Assembly (NCBI GenBank): GCA_937139605.1
Contig: CAKZQG010000037.1
Span: 62,001 to 126,000, forward strand
Source of the DNA: an uncultured bacterium
GTDB taxonomy: Bacteria > DRYD01
DNA: 64,000 bases
Direction: 5' to 3'
The notes beneath the pieces are model-generated. The model ran no database searches. It was not told where the DNA came from and saw nothing but the letters and a program-made list of their open reading frames with translations. Shown one piece after another: positions 42,039 to 51,224 of this stretch. Within the stretch, counting starts at the first letter, position 1. Every line of letters starts with the position of its first letter. Made by a program: the position numbers and the translations under genes.

Positions 42039-44138
42039 TTACAGGTTTGCTTTTGAAGTTGAGTATTTAATAAAGTGTGGTTTTAAGTCATTTATAATTT
42101 CATTTACCATTTGGTATCGTTTTTTGGGGTTTTTTTCTAACATTTTTCTTATTATTTTTTCTATATCTGGAGGTATATATGCAGTATTTCCTTCAAGTAT
42201 ATGGCTATCTATGGGATTATCTAACATATGAGCTTTAAATACTGCATATATATTATCGCTTTCCCCAAAAGGGAGTTTCCCTGTTAATAATTGAAATATT
42301 ATTATTCCTAAGGAGTATATATCACTTCTTTGATCTACTTTTTGTCCTTTGATTTGTTCAGGGGACATATACCAGGGGGTTCCTACGAAATCTTGAGTTA
42401 TATTTAAAGTTTTGTTAATTATTTTGGATATCCCGAAATCTGTTATCTTTGCTACTGACTCTGATAAATCATTACTATTATTATTGTATTTTATAAGTAT
42501 ATTTTCTGGTTTTAGATCTCTATGTACTATCCCTTTTTGATGGGCATAATCTAAAGCTTCCAAAATTTGCATCCATATGTTTATTGTTTCATATATGTTT
42601 AATTTCTTTTTTTCTTTTAAGATTTTATCTAAACTTTTACCATCTATATACTCAAAAGCAATATATGGTGGATTATCATCTAAATTATAATCTACTAATT
42701 TAACTATATTTGGATGAGAAAGCAATTTATTTATTTCTATTTCATTTTCTATTCTTTCTTTTACTATATCTTCACTTAGTAAGTGTTTATGTATCATTTT
42801 TAATGCTACTAAATTTTTAGTTTTTATATTTATTGCTTTATATACTACTGCTGTTGCTCCTGTCCCTAATTTTTCTAGTAAAACATAGTCTGAAACTTTT
42901 GGATTATCTTCTGTTATTTCACTGTTAATTTTTATTTGAGAAACAGTGTTTAATTGTTCTGTTTTTAATATAGTGTCTTTTAGATTTCTAGGAGTTTGTG
43001 TTTTTATTACTTTATTATGCTGGGTTATATTAGGTTGTAATTTATTTAATAATTCTTTGATTTTATCTTTATAGTATAATGTAGCTAATGATATTAAACT
43101 TAAAAATACTAGTAAGCTTAAATATATAAATGGTAATATATGTTCTATATAAAAGTTTTTTTCTAGGATAATACTTTTTGTTAAATTATTAAATTTTAAA
43201 GCATTTGGATTTATTTTAAAATTTACTTTTTCATTTTTGTAACCTTTTGATAATATAGATAATTGGAAATTATTTGGAATTAAAGTATCATTATTATTTC
43301 CATTATATTCTGATAAGTCATCTAATTTTATAGTTTTTATTGGGGGATTTTTTATTAAATTATAGAATAGCTTATTATTTTCTTTTTTTATTAATTTTGT
43401 TAAGTCTATTGAATTTACTATAAAGTTATAGTTTATATCGTTTATTTTATTTGAATTTAGATCACTAATATTAAATATTATATTAAATTCTTTAGGAACT
43501 AAAGCTAATTTTAATTCAGTATCTTTATTTAAATTTCCTTCTATTATTAATGTTTGGTAATTTTTATTAAGAGGTGTTATTGTTATTTTTAGAGTATCCT
43601 TTTCTAATTTTAATTTTATATTTGAGGTGTTAATTGTTTTATTATTATTTTCTTTTTGGCCTTTTATTTCTATTGTGGAGTATATTGGATTTTTATTTAT
43701 ATCAAAGATATCTAAAGTAAGATTATAATATTCTTTATTAGTAATTATTGTAGGTTGAGTATATTGTTGATTTAAATAAAATGTTTTTTGTTGATTTAGA
43801 TCATTTTGATTTGATTGTTGGGGATTTGTTTCTTTGATGCTATCTATCTGTTCTTGATTATTGTTTGTAATATTTTCTTCATTTTTTAATTGATTTTCTA
43901 CATATTTTTTTATTTTTTGTTTTATTCTTTGTTTTATATTCTTTTTATTGTTATTTACATTATTTGTTTCTTTTAAATTATCATTGTTTAATTGATATTC
44001 TTCAGGAATATAGGTTATTGAAGCTGAGTAAGTTGTAGCTTTTAGAAATGATATATTTAAGATAAATGATAATAAAATTATTATGAAAATATAAATTATT
44101 ATATATTTTTTTTTATTTTTGATAATAAAGTTTTTCAT
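42039..44138 (-). CDS. Transmembrane Ser/Thr protein kinase
   Basis: 699 residues. Short basic N-terminus, membrane helix (about 14-33), an extracytoplasmic part (about 34-333; Asn/Gln/Lys-rich then beta-rich, with Ig-like strands), second membrane helix (about 334-356) and a cytoplasmic kinase domain (about 413-690). All catalytic elements are present: LGTGATAVVYKA glycine loop, ALKMIHKH lysine, HRDLKPENIL (about 540), TDFGISK (about 567) and GTPWYMSPEQ. Hence an active Hanks-type receptor kinase, unlike the pseudokinase at 16.7 kb. Transcribed with the upstream coiled-coil gene (28 bp gap). Confidence 0.93.
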   Translation of the reverse strand: MKNFIIKNKKKYIIIYIFIIILLSFILNISFLKATTYSASITYIPEEYQLNNDNLKETNNVNNNKKNIKQRIKQKIKKYVENQLKNEENITNNNQEQIDSIKETNPQQSNQNDLNQQKTFYLNQQYTQPTIITNKEYYNLTLDIFDINKNPIYSTIEIKGQKENNNKTINTSNIKLKLEKDTLKITITPLNKNYQTLIIEGNLNKDTELKLALVPKEFNIIFNISDLNSNKINDINYNFIVNSIDLTKLIKKENNKLFYNLIKNPPIKTIKLDDLSEYNGNNNDTLIPNNFQLSILSKGYKNEKVNFKINPNALKFNNLTKSIILEKNFYIEHILPFIYLSLLVFLSLISLATLYYKDKIKELLNKLQPNITQHNKVIKTQTPRNLKDTILKTEQLNTVSQIKINSEITEDNPKVSDYVLLEKLGTGATAVVYKAINIKTKNLVALKMIHKHLLSEDIVKERIENEIEINKLLSHPNIVKLVDYNLDDNPPYIAFEYIDGKSLDKILKEKKKLNIYETINIWMQILEALDYAHQKGIVHRDLKPENILIKYNNNSNDLSESVAKITDFGISKIINKTLNITQDFVGTPWYMSPEQIKGQKVDQRSDIYSLGIIIFQLLTGKLPFGESDNIYAVFKAHMLDNPIDSHILEGNTAYIPPDIEKIIRKMLEKNPKKRYQMVNEIINDLKPHFIKYSTSKANL

Positions 44139-44166
44139 TTTTCCTCCTTTTTGATTGTTTTATATT

Positions 44167-45075
44167 TTATTTAGAAGTGTATAGTTCAGCTAATAGAGAA
44201 AATAAGTCAGCTATTTTTTCTATGATTTTATTAATAGTTTCTTGGTCTGCTCCGTTTTTTATTGCATCATATAATTCTTTTTCTGCTTCTTTTAACAATT
44301 TCCTAGCTCTACTGATGTTTTCATAATATGGTTTTTCATTTATATCTGATATCCCTCTTGATTTTAATTCATTTTTTAGTTCTTCTCTTATATCGGTATA
44401 ATCTTTTTTCTTTTTTTTCTTTAATTTATTCATAGCTGTTGCCATCATCCCTGCTGCTATTGAAGAAAATTGGTTTTCTTCCGCTTCTCCCTTAGGAACA
44501 TCTTTTAATCTATTATCATTAAAATCTTCCACCATTTTTTTGGCATCTTTTACTAATTTTACCAATTGTAATTTAACGAAAATTTCTGCGTTTTGGGGAT
44601 TCATTATTAATTGAGTATTTAATATTTTTTCTAAGTTTTCTATGGCTTTATTATCCGCATTTAGCCATGTCATCACAAACCGTTGGGTAGTATTCTCATC
44701 AGCTTTTAATTTATTCATTAATCCGAAATTAGAGTTAGGATTTAACATTGAAGAGAGCCAATCTTTTAAAACTCCTTTTAATGATTGTAATTCTTGCTTA
44801 TAAAGGGGAACATTTTCTTTTTGCTGAGTTTGAGTTTTATTTCTTAATAAATTAAGGTTTGATAGTTGAGATTTTCTTATTTGATCTTGTTTTAGTTGTT
44901 GCTCTTGTTGTTGGGCTTTAAGGTTTTCTTTTTCTAATTGCTCTTTTTTTTCTGCTTGCTGAGAAATTGTATCTTTAATTGTATTTTGGTTTTCGCTTTT
45001 TTTAGCAGTATCTTGAGTTTTTCCTGTAAATGAAGCTTGGGTTGTTTTTATTCTATTTATATTTGTACTATCCAT
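44167..45075 (-). CDS. Hypothetical coiled-coil protein upstream of kinase
   Basis: 302 residues, no signal peptide or membrane helix. First 100 are Gln/Lys/Glu/Asn-rich with predicted coiled coil (about 38-75); the rest is helical, with a basic run KKKKKK near residue 217 and an end of leucine-rich helices. No family recognised. First gene of a two-gene minus-strand unit with the Ser/Thr kinase, so it is a candidate kinase partner or substrate; it has several Ser/Thr in the first 35 residues. GGGGTGAATT before ATG. Confidence 0.6.
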   Translation of the reverse strand: MDSTNINRIKTTQASFTGKTQDTAKKSENQNTIKDTISQQAEKKEQLEKENLKAQQQEQQLKQDQIRKSQLSNLNLLRNKTQTQQKENVPLYKQELQSLKGVLKDWLSSMLNPNSNFGLMNKLKADENTTQRFVMTWLNADNKAIENLEKILNTQLIMNPQNAEIFVKLQLVKLVKDAKKMVEDFNDNRLKDVPKGEAEENQFSSIAAGMMATAMNKLKKKKKKDYTDIREELKNELKSRGISDINEKPYYENISRARKLLKEAEKELYDAIKNGADQETINKIIEKIADLFSLLAELYTSK

Positions 45076-45270
45076 AAATTAAATTCACCCCTATATATTA
45101 TTATATTTTTTATATTAAATTCCTAATAAAATGTTAATTTTTATTTAAAATTTTGTTAATTTTTAATTGATTTTTTTGTATTCATTTTTAGAAAGGACTG
45201 TTTAAGAATAAGAAGAATATTTTTAAAAAAAAAACATGTTTAAAAATTATAATTAATGGAGTGTTAAATT
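45076..45270. promoter_or_regulatory. Divergent promoter region, kinase unit versus nuoMN
   Basis: 195 A/T-rich bases between divergent genes. It holds an A10 run (45227-45236 or close by) and several T-runs but no confident -35/-10 pair. GGAG before the nuoM ATG is the ribosome site. Nothing else coding is seen. Confidence 0.4.
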
Positions 45271-46791
45271 ATGACTCAAAATTTTTATTCTAATGCTATA
45301 ATATTATTAGTTTTACTTTATTTAATTTTACCATTAGTTTTATATTTTTTAAAAGAAAAGTATGTTAGATGTTATTCAATAATAATAGGTTCTTTGCTTG
45401 GGGCCTTTTCTATGTTTTTAGCTTTTTCTTTTTATTATAATCCTGATATAAATTTATTTACATTTAATTTAAATTTATTTGGTTTAGATTATAAGTTTAG
45501 GATAGATAATTTTAATTATTCTTTGATATTTTTAAATGGGTTAATAACTTTTGCTGTACCTTTAGCTACTCATATTAAAGAAAAACAAAAAGATTTTTAT
45601 GTTTTAACATTTTTAGTACTTTTAGGTACTACTGGATTATTTTTAACTCAAAATATGATATTATTTATATTATTTTATGAATTAGCTAGTGTTCCAATGT
45701 ATTTTTTAATAGCTAATTGGGGGAGTTTAGGAGTTACTCCTTTTAGGAAAGTTGAACCTAAATATGCTGCTATGAAGTTATTTTTATACCTTCAATTAGG
45801 GGGAGTATTAATAATGCTTGGTTTCTTTATATTACATTCTATGCTATTTCCTACAGATATTTTTACAGGTTGGAATTTTAGTGATTATGAAAGTATATTA
45901 AAATCAAAGGGATATCTAGTAGATACTAATTTATCAAAGGTTTTATTTATTTTATTTTTTATAGCGTTTGGGATAGAGGCTGCTTTAGTACCGTTTCATA
46001 CTTGGTTACCTGATGGGCACTCTGCTGCTCCTAGCTCTATAAGTATGATTTTAGCTGGAATATTGTTAAAAATGGGGACTTATGGGATCCTGAGAATTCC
46101 TTTTGTATTTTTTAATGAAGCTTTGAATACTTTAGGGTTGGTTTTTATATTTTGGGGATTGGTTAATATGTTTTGGGGAGCTTTTAATGCATATAGACAA
46201 ATAGATTTTAAATATTTAATAGCGTATTCTAGTATAAGTCATATGGGAGTAATTTTTATGGGGATTGGTGCTAATAATGATTTAGGGGTTAGTGCAGCTA
46301 TATTTCAGATGGTTTCTCACGGGTTGATATCTGCAACTATGTTTTCTATTGCTGGTTCATTTCAATATAGAACTGATACTAGGATATTGGATAATTATGG
46401 TGGTCTTTTAAGGGTTATGCCTTTTATTGGAGCTATTTTAGTTTTTGCTTCTATGGCTAATTTAGGGTTACCTGGGTTAAGTGGATTTGTTGCTGAACTA
46501 ATTGGGATTTCTGCTTCTTTAAAAGCTATCTCTTCTCTTAATTTAAAATTAGTTTTTATTATTTTTGCTTTAGCTGCTATTTTTATTACTACTGTTTATG
46601 TTATTAATCTACTTGAAAAGGTTCTGTATAGAAAAATAAATCCTAATTATTATGAAATAAAAGATGCTTATTGGGATGAAAAATTACATCTAACTATTTT
46701 AGCTTTATTTATTTTAATTTTAGGAGTATATCCACGCTTAATTACTGATTTATCTAATTTAACTAAAATAAAAGAAATAATAGGATTATGA
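45271..46791 (+). CDS. nuoM: Complex I subunit NuoM
   Basis: Proton-pumping antiporter-like subunit. 506 residues, about fourteen membrane helices. Conserved L-F-Y-E-L-A-S-V-P-M-Y-F-L helix with the channel glutamate, HTWLPDGHSAAPSSISMILAGILLKMGTYG with the lysine of the broken helix, and Y-S-S-I-S-H-M-G. Placed 12 kb from nuoH-nuoI with nuoN next. NuoL, J, K, A-D are not in the window. Confidence 0.94.
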   Translation: MTQNFYSNAIILLVLLYLILPLVLYFLKEKYVRCYSIIIGSLLGAFSMFLAFSFYYNPDINLFTFNLNLFGLDYKFRIDNFNYSLIFLNGLITFAVPLATHIKEKQKDFYVLTFLVLLGTTGLFLTQNMILFILFYELASVPMYFLIANWGSLGVTPFRKVEPKYAAMKLFLYLQLGGVLIMLGFFILHSMLFPTDIFTGWNFSDYESILKSKGYLVDTNLSKVLFILFFIAFGIEAALVPFHTWLPDGHSAAPSSISMILAGILLKMGTYGILRIPFVFFNEALNTLGLVFIFWGLVNMFWGAFNAYRQIDFKYLIAYSSISHMGVIFMGIGANNDLGVSAAIFQMVSHGLISATMFSIAGSFQYRTDTRILDNYGGLLRVMPFIGAILVFASMANLGLPGLSGFVAELIGISASLKAISSLNLKLVFIIFALAAIFITTVYVINLLEKVLYRKINPNYYEIKDAYWDEKLHLTILALFILILGVYPRLITDLSNLTKIKEIIGL

Positions 46792-46835
46792 AACTAAAAT
46801 TGTAGGAATAAAATTATAAGAAGGGGTTGTTTTTT

Positions 46836-48341
46836 ATGGAAATATTATTTAAATTATTCCCTGAAATTATATTAACTATATCAATTATTTTTAATATTTT
46901 AATAGTTTCAATTTCCAAGAAAACAAAGGAATTAAAGAATTCTTTTTTGTTAGTTTTTGTGTTTTCTATAGTATTTACCATTGCAGCTTTATTTTTACAA
47001 TTATATTTTATTATTAATCAAGGGGATGTTGGTAGTTTATCATTAATTATAAATAATATTGTTATTTATGATATAGGGAGTTTTGAAGTAATTAGTAAAA
47101 TAATGTTATCTATAATAGCTATTATTTTGACTTCTATTAGTTCTATTTATTTTAATTTAAATAAAGAAGAATATGAGCATAGGTATTTTAAGTTAGAATA
47201 TTTACCGTTGTTTTTAACTGTGTTATTAGGATCTTTTGTTTTGGTTAGTGCTTCTGATTTACTAACTTTTTTAATTGGTTTTGAATTGGTTGCTGTTCCT
47301 TCTTATTTTGTTATAGCTTTAGACAATAAAAATAAAATCGCTTTAGAAGGTAGTATTAAATATTTTTTAATTGGTTCTATTTCTACTATTAGTATCATTT
47401 TTGGAATTTTAATATTTTATATTTTTAATGAAGGTTTTTTATATCATGTTAATTTTTCTAATTTAAATTTAGTTTCATTAAAGTTAGCGTTTTTGTTTAT
47501 TTTGATTGGTATTATATTGAAGTTAGGGGTATTTCCATTTTCTTTTTGGATTCAGGATGCTTATTATGCTTCAAGAACTCCATATTTGCTTCTTATTTCT
47601 ACTTTACCTAAGTATTCTGTTACTTTAGCTTTAGTTAAGATTTTATCTTATATACAGGATGGGTATTTTAAAGTTTTAATAAGTGTTTTAGCGGTTTTAT
47701 CTATGGTAATCTCTGTATTTTGGGCTTTAAATGAAAACGATATTAAAAAAATTATTGCTTATTCTACCATATTTAATATGGGGTTTGTTTTGATTCCATT
47801 TACTGGATTTTCTTTTAATATCCAAGATAAAATTTATATTTTATCTTTAGTTAATTTTTATGTTTTTCAGTATGTTTTATCAGCTATTTTGATCTTGGGA
47901 GTTTTATTATATTTAGAAGAGAAATATGATACTACTGATATTATAAAATTAAGGGGGGCTTTAAATAATAATAAAGTTTTAGCATTTTTGTTGGTTTTAG
48001 GACTGCTTTCCACTGCAGGCTTGCCTCCTACTATAGGATTTATTGCTAAATTTTTAGTTTTAGCTTTTTCTTATAAATTTAATCCTATTTTAGTTTTAAT
48101 TGCTATTATATTTTCTGTTGCTTCACTATATTATTATTATAGAATAGCAAAGGAATTATATGTTGAAAAATCTTTTAACTTTAATAATGATTTATCTTCT
48201 TTAGATTTTTCTTTAGGTAGTTCTTTTTTATATTATGCTTCGCTTTTTAGTGTATCTATTTTATTGATAATTTTAGGATTTATTCCTTATTTCATTACTA
48301 ATACATTTTATTTAATTTCTATTACTCTTACTAACTTTTAA
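46836..48341 (+). CDS. nuoN: Complex I subunit NuoN
   Basis: 501 residues from ATG 46836, where AAGAAGGGG precedes; a TTG nine bases earlier is rejected. Membrane antiporter-like subunit: DLLTFLIGFELVAVPSYF with channel glutamate, GSIKYFLIGSIST with lysine, LILIG-like K-L-G-V-F-P-F-S-F-W-I-Q-D-A-Y and L-S-T-A-G-L-P-P-T-I-G-F. Translated 44 bp after nuoM; converges with the CHAP gene, stops 8 bp apart, so transcripts must end in the opposing reading frames or overlap. Confidence 0.92.
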   Translation: MEILFKLFPEIILTISIIFNILIVSISKKTKELKNSFLLVFVFSIVFTIAALFLQLYFIINQGDVGSLSLIINNIVIYDIGSFEVISKIMLSIIAIILTSISSIYFNLNKEEYEHRYFKLEYLPLFLTVLLGSFVLVSASDLLTFLIGFELVAVPSYFVIALDNKNKIALEGSIKYFLIGSISTISIIFGILIFYIFNEGFLYHVNFSNLNLVSLKLAFLFILIGIILKLGVFPFSFWIQDAYYASRTPYLLLISTLPKYSVTLALVKILSYIQDGYFKVLISVLAVLSMVISVFWALNENDIKKIIAYSTIFNMGFVLIPFTGFSFNIQDKIYILSLVNFYVFQYVLSAILILGVLLYLEEKYDTTDIIKLRGALNNNKVLAFLLVLGLLSTAGLPPTIGFIAKFLVLAFSYKFNPILVLIAIIFSVASLYYYYRIAKELYVEKSFNFNNDLSSLDFSLGSSFLYYASLFSVSILLIILGFIPYFITNTFYLISITLTNF

Positions 48342-48349
48342 GTTTATTA

Positions 48350-49411
48350 TTAAGATAACTTAGGAGTTGCAAATCCTTCGGGGTTTCCTAGTTTTGTTTG
48401 TAATTCACTTAGCGGTACTTTATGTAATCCATTAAATCCGTTCCAACCTGTTGTTATTATCATTGGTTCTCCTTTTTCATTTCTTTCACCTGTGTATATT
48501 GCAATGTGTCCGTATTGGCCGTTACCCCAGTATAAATAAGATCCAGGTGGCATATTATCCCAGTCTGTTCTTAATCTTCCTTGTTCTTTTATTATTTGTA
48601 ATGATTCTTTAGCACTTGGAGCTCTTAAAGCACTATCTTTGTATTCAGCCATATTATTAACAAATCCTAGACACCACATATCCCATTGGCTACCATCTTT
48701 TGCTGTTTTCCCATTATTGGGGTTTCTATATTTTTCGGGATTATTTAGTGCATCGTTTGCTCTATCTAAAAATCTTTGGATTTTTTCTCGTTCTTCTGGA
48801 GGATATGCATTCAAGTCTATTTTATTACCGGAATTTACTGGTGTTGTGTTGGAAGTGGAAGGGGAATTATTAGAAGCTGTTGTTATGTTAGAAGTGGAAG
48901 GGGAATTACTAGAGGCTGGTGTTATGTTAGAAGTGGAAGGAGAATTATTAGAAGCTGGTGTTGCGCTAGAATTTGAAGGGGTGCTGTTGGAAGCAGAGGG
49001 GATATAAGATTTATCAGAACGAGTATTAGGATTTATTGGGGCTATGTTATTAGAAGGGGTCGTTATTTGGGGATTACCAAAGTTTCCACTTGGATATGAA
49101 TTATCTGAAGGGGAAAATGTATTTCCATTTGGATTTATTGAATTTAGATATTGTAAAAGTAATAGTAGTAGCTTTGATAATTCATCTTGGGAGAAATTAT
49201 TAAAGGAATTTCCTTGATTGGTATTATTATTAATTTGATTAATGTTATTTAGGTATTGTTTTATTAATAAATCAATTAATTTATTGATATTATTGATATT
49301 TATATTAGAATTATCTATAGGCTTTTCCCAGGTTAAATTTGAGTTTGTTTGAAGATGTGGAGAATATATCTGATTAAAATAAATGTTATTAATTGCATTT
49401 ATATTATTCAT
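48350..49411 (-). CDS. CHAP/NlpC-P60-type amidase-like protein with Asn-rich and repeat linker
   Basis: 353 residues from the ATG at 49411-49409, placed just after GGGGGGTG; the earlier GTG is within that ribosome site. The first 140 are rich in Asn/Ile/Ser, with no standard signal peptide. A Ser/Thr/Pro/Asn linker holds four 13-residue repeats. The last about 120 residues form a papain-like domain: WDMWCLGFVNNMAE with the nucleophile cysteine and QYGHIAIYTG with the histidine, as in CHAP amidases/peptidases. Substrate presumably peptidoglycan, but export route is unclear. Confidence 0.72.
   Translation of the reverse strand: MNNINAINNIYFNQIYSPHLQTNSNLTWEKPIDNSNININNINKLIDLLIKQYLNNINQINNNTNQGNSFNNFSQDELSKLLLLLLQYLNSINPNGNTFSPSDNSYPSGNFGNPQITTPSNNIAPINPNTRSDKSYIPSASNSTPSNSSATPASNNSPSTSNITPASSNSPSTSNITTASNNSPSTSNTTPVNSGNKIDLNAYPPEEREKIQRFLDRANDALNNPEKYRNPNNGKTAKDGSQWDMWCLGFVNNMAEYKDSALRAPSAKESLQIIKEQGRLRTDWDNMPPGSYLYWGNGQYGHIAIYTGERNEKGEPMIITTGWNGFNGLHKVPLSELQTKLGNPEGFATPKLS
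48843..48998 (-). repeat. Four tandem 39-nt repeats (13-residue Ser/Thr/Asn/Pro units)
   Basis: Units at 48843-48881, 48882-48920, 48921-48959 and 48960-48998; the first three differ at few bases and the last has diverged. They encode units of the form P-A-S-N-N-S-P-S-T-S-N-I-T inside the CHAP-type protein, acting as a flexible spacer. High identity suggests recent unequal exchange. The opposite frame reads open across it only as a by-product. Confidence 0.85.
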
Positions 49412-49627
49412 ACTTAACACCCCCCTTGTATTTAATTTATGTTTTATTAGTTTAAAATCTTTTGTAAATATTTTGAATAAAAAGGAAATTTTGTTAAAAT
49501 TTTTTAATATTTTTTTATTAAATTATTTAAATAAAAAGGTTTTTAAAGATTTCTATAAAATATTATTAATGTAAGGTTTAGTGTTGGTAATTTAAGTAAA
49601 TTTAAGTAAATTTAAGGAGGAGGTTTT

Positions 49628-50032
49628 ATGACTAAAATAGGAAAAGGAGAGAAAATATTAATAGTGGATGATGAAGAGAATTTGGTTGATTTGATATCTA
49701 ATATATTAAAGCATGAGGGGTTTGTAACAGTTAGTGCATATAATGGTAAAGATGGCTTGGAAAAAGCAAAGCAGGAAAAACCACATATAATAATTCTTGA
49801 TATAATGATGCCTCAGATGGATGGATTTGAAGTATTAAAAAATTTAAAAGAAGATGATGAAACTAAGGATATCCCTGTTATAATGCTAACTGCAAAAACT
49901 GAAGATAGTGCTGTTATAGAAAGCTGGAGAAAAGGTGCTGAATTCTATATCCCTAAACCATTCGAAATTGAAGAAATATTACACGTAATAGAATTAATTA
50001 TTAAAAATAAATATGCTAACACTAATCAATAA
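49628..50032 (+). CDS. Stand-alone response regulator receiver protein
   Basis: 134 residues, one CheY-like domain: acidic pocket VDDEEN, phospho-acceptor D in IILDIMMPQMDGFE (about residue 58), T in MLTAKTED and K in YIPKPFEIEE. No output domain, so it acts by protein binding. No histidine kinase in the window. Strong AAGGAGGAGG before ATG, preceded by a direct repeat of TTTAAGTAAA (49595-49615). Divergent from the CHAP gene. Confidence 0.92.
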   Translation: MTKIGKGEKILIVDDEENLVDLISNILKHEGFVTVSAYNGKDGLEKAKQEKPHIIILDIMMPQMDGFEVLKNLKEDDETKDIPVIMLTAKTEDSAVIESWRKGAEFYIPKPFEIEEILHVIELIIKNKYANTNQ

Positions 50033-50120
50033 AATTATTTTTTTATGTTTAAAAATTATTTTTTAGTAAAATTATTGTTGTATTATTTTTGATAAGAAAG
50101 TTTTTAGAAAATAGAAATTT

Positions 50121-50229
50121 AGTTATTTACCTACAAATAACTGTGGGTAGTGAATTTTAGTAATTATTGGTAAAGGTGGGATAAAGTGTAAGATCTAATA
50201 AAATCGCCATTTTACAGGTAGAATTTTTT
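50121..50229 (+). promoter_or_regulatory. Structured RNA region with terminator hairpin before xerD
   Basis: AGTTATTT (50121-50128) and AAATAACT (50135-50142) form an 8-bp hairpin with loop ACCTAC, which can also pair with GTGGGT (50143-50148). Further on TAAAAT (50199-50204), loop CGCC, ATTTTA (50209-50214), flanked by TCTA/TAGA, is followed by T6 (50224-50229), an intrinsic-terminator shape. GGTAAAGGTGG (50169-50179) can pair instead with CCATTTTAC (50207-50215), and TTACC of the first loop with GGTAA, so alternate folds exist. It may just end the receiver-gene transcript, or be an attenuator for xerD, 16 nt downstream. Confidence 0.45.
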
Positions 50230-50244
50230 AAATTGAGGTAGTTC

Positions 50245-51189
50245 ATGTTGATGAATGTTAAAATAGATGTTATTGAAGATTTTAAATATTATCTAATTTC
50301 AAAAGGCTTAAGTACGAGAACTATTAAAGAATATGTCTTAGATATTTTAAAATTTAATAAATTCATAGAAAATCAAAATTTAGATCTTAATAGTTTATTA
50401 AAATTACCTGAAGATAATATATTAAAAATAATTCAAAAATATATATCTATATTAAAATTAGAAAAAGAGCAAAGCAATAGAGGAATAAATAGGAAATTAT
50501 CTGCTATTAAAAAATTCTTTTTATTTGCTTTTAAAGGTAAATTAACTAATAGTAATATAAGTAATTTAATAGAGATGCTTAAAACTCCAAAATCTTTACC
50601 TAAAGCTATTAATATTACTGATTTAAAACAATTTATTTCTAATGTAGATTTAATTACTGATGGTAATAAAAAACTTAGTACTTTTAAAAAGAATTTTTTA
50701 AAAATACGAAATAAATTAATTATTAATTTTTTGTTCTTTACTGGTGTTAGAATATCTGAATTAGTTAATATTAAAATTAATGAAATTGATTTTGAAAATA
50801 ATACTATTAAAGTTTTGGGTAAAGGTAATAAAGAGAGAATTGTTATATTCTCTAAAGAATTAAAAAATTTAATAAATGAATATCTAGATATAAGAAAGGA
50901 TTTTGTAGATAAAAATAATAATTATTTATTTATAAGTTTAAGAAAGAAAAAGATAACTTCTAGGATGATACAAATATTATTTAAAAAATTATCTAAATTA
51001 GTATTAAAAAGTTTTAGTATAACTCCGCATGTATTAAGACATACATTTGCTACAGTTATGTTAAATAATGGTGCTGATATAGTTACTATAAAAGAATTAT
51101 TAGGGCATTCTAGTTTAAGTACTACTCAAATTTATACAAAAGTTTCTATAGAACATTTAAAAGAAAATTACAAATTGGATAATGTATAA
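50245..51189 (+). CDS. XerC/XerD-family tyrosine recombinase
   Basis: 314 residues, full length for Xer proteins. N-terminal SAM-like domain (FKYYLISKGLSTRTIKEYVLDI), then catalytic domain with R of FTGVRISELVN, K of VLGKGNKER, HxxR in HVLRHTFATVMLNNG, H of LLGHSSLSTTQIY and nucleophile Y. The single chromosomal Xer seen here probably resolves dimers at dif; XerC versus XerD cannot be separated by eye. GAGGTAG before ATG. dnaX follows 35 bp later. Confidence 0.9.
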   Translation: MLMNVKIDVIEDFKYYLISKGLSTRTIKEYVLDILKFNKFIENQNLDLNSLLKLPEDNILKIIQKYISILKLEKEQSNRGINRKLSAIKKFFLFAFKGKLTNSNISNLIEMLKTPKSLPKAINITDLKQFISNVDLITDGNKKLSTFKKNFLKIRNKLIINFLFFTGVRISELVNIKINEIDFENNTIKVLGKGNKERIVIFSKELKNLINEYLDIRKDFVDKNNNYLFISLRKKKITSRMIQILFKKLSKLVLKSFSITPHVLRHTFATVMLNNGADIVTIKELLGHSSLSTTQIYTKVSIEHLKENYKLDNV

Positions 51190-51224
51190 TTATAGTGTTT
51201 TTATAATAGGGGGTAGTTTTTATA

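Noticed and set aside
48639..49007. Plus-strand frames over the CHAP gene
   Set aside because: Mirror of the 39-nt repeats (LLEAGVMLEVEGE units); no ribosome site, and the minus frame has a real domain.
50169..50190. GGTGGGATAAAGTG resembling MraZ operator boxes
   Set aside because: Only one good box instead of the regular array, and no mraZ follows; better explained as part of the xerD leader fold.
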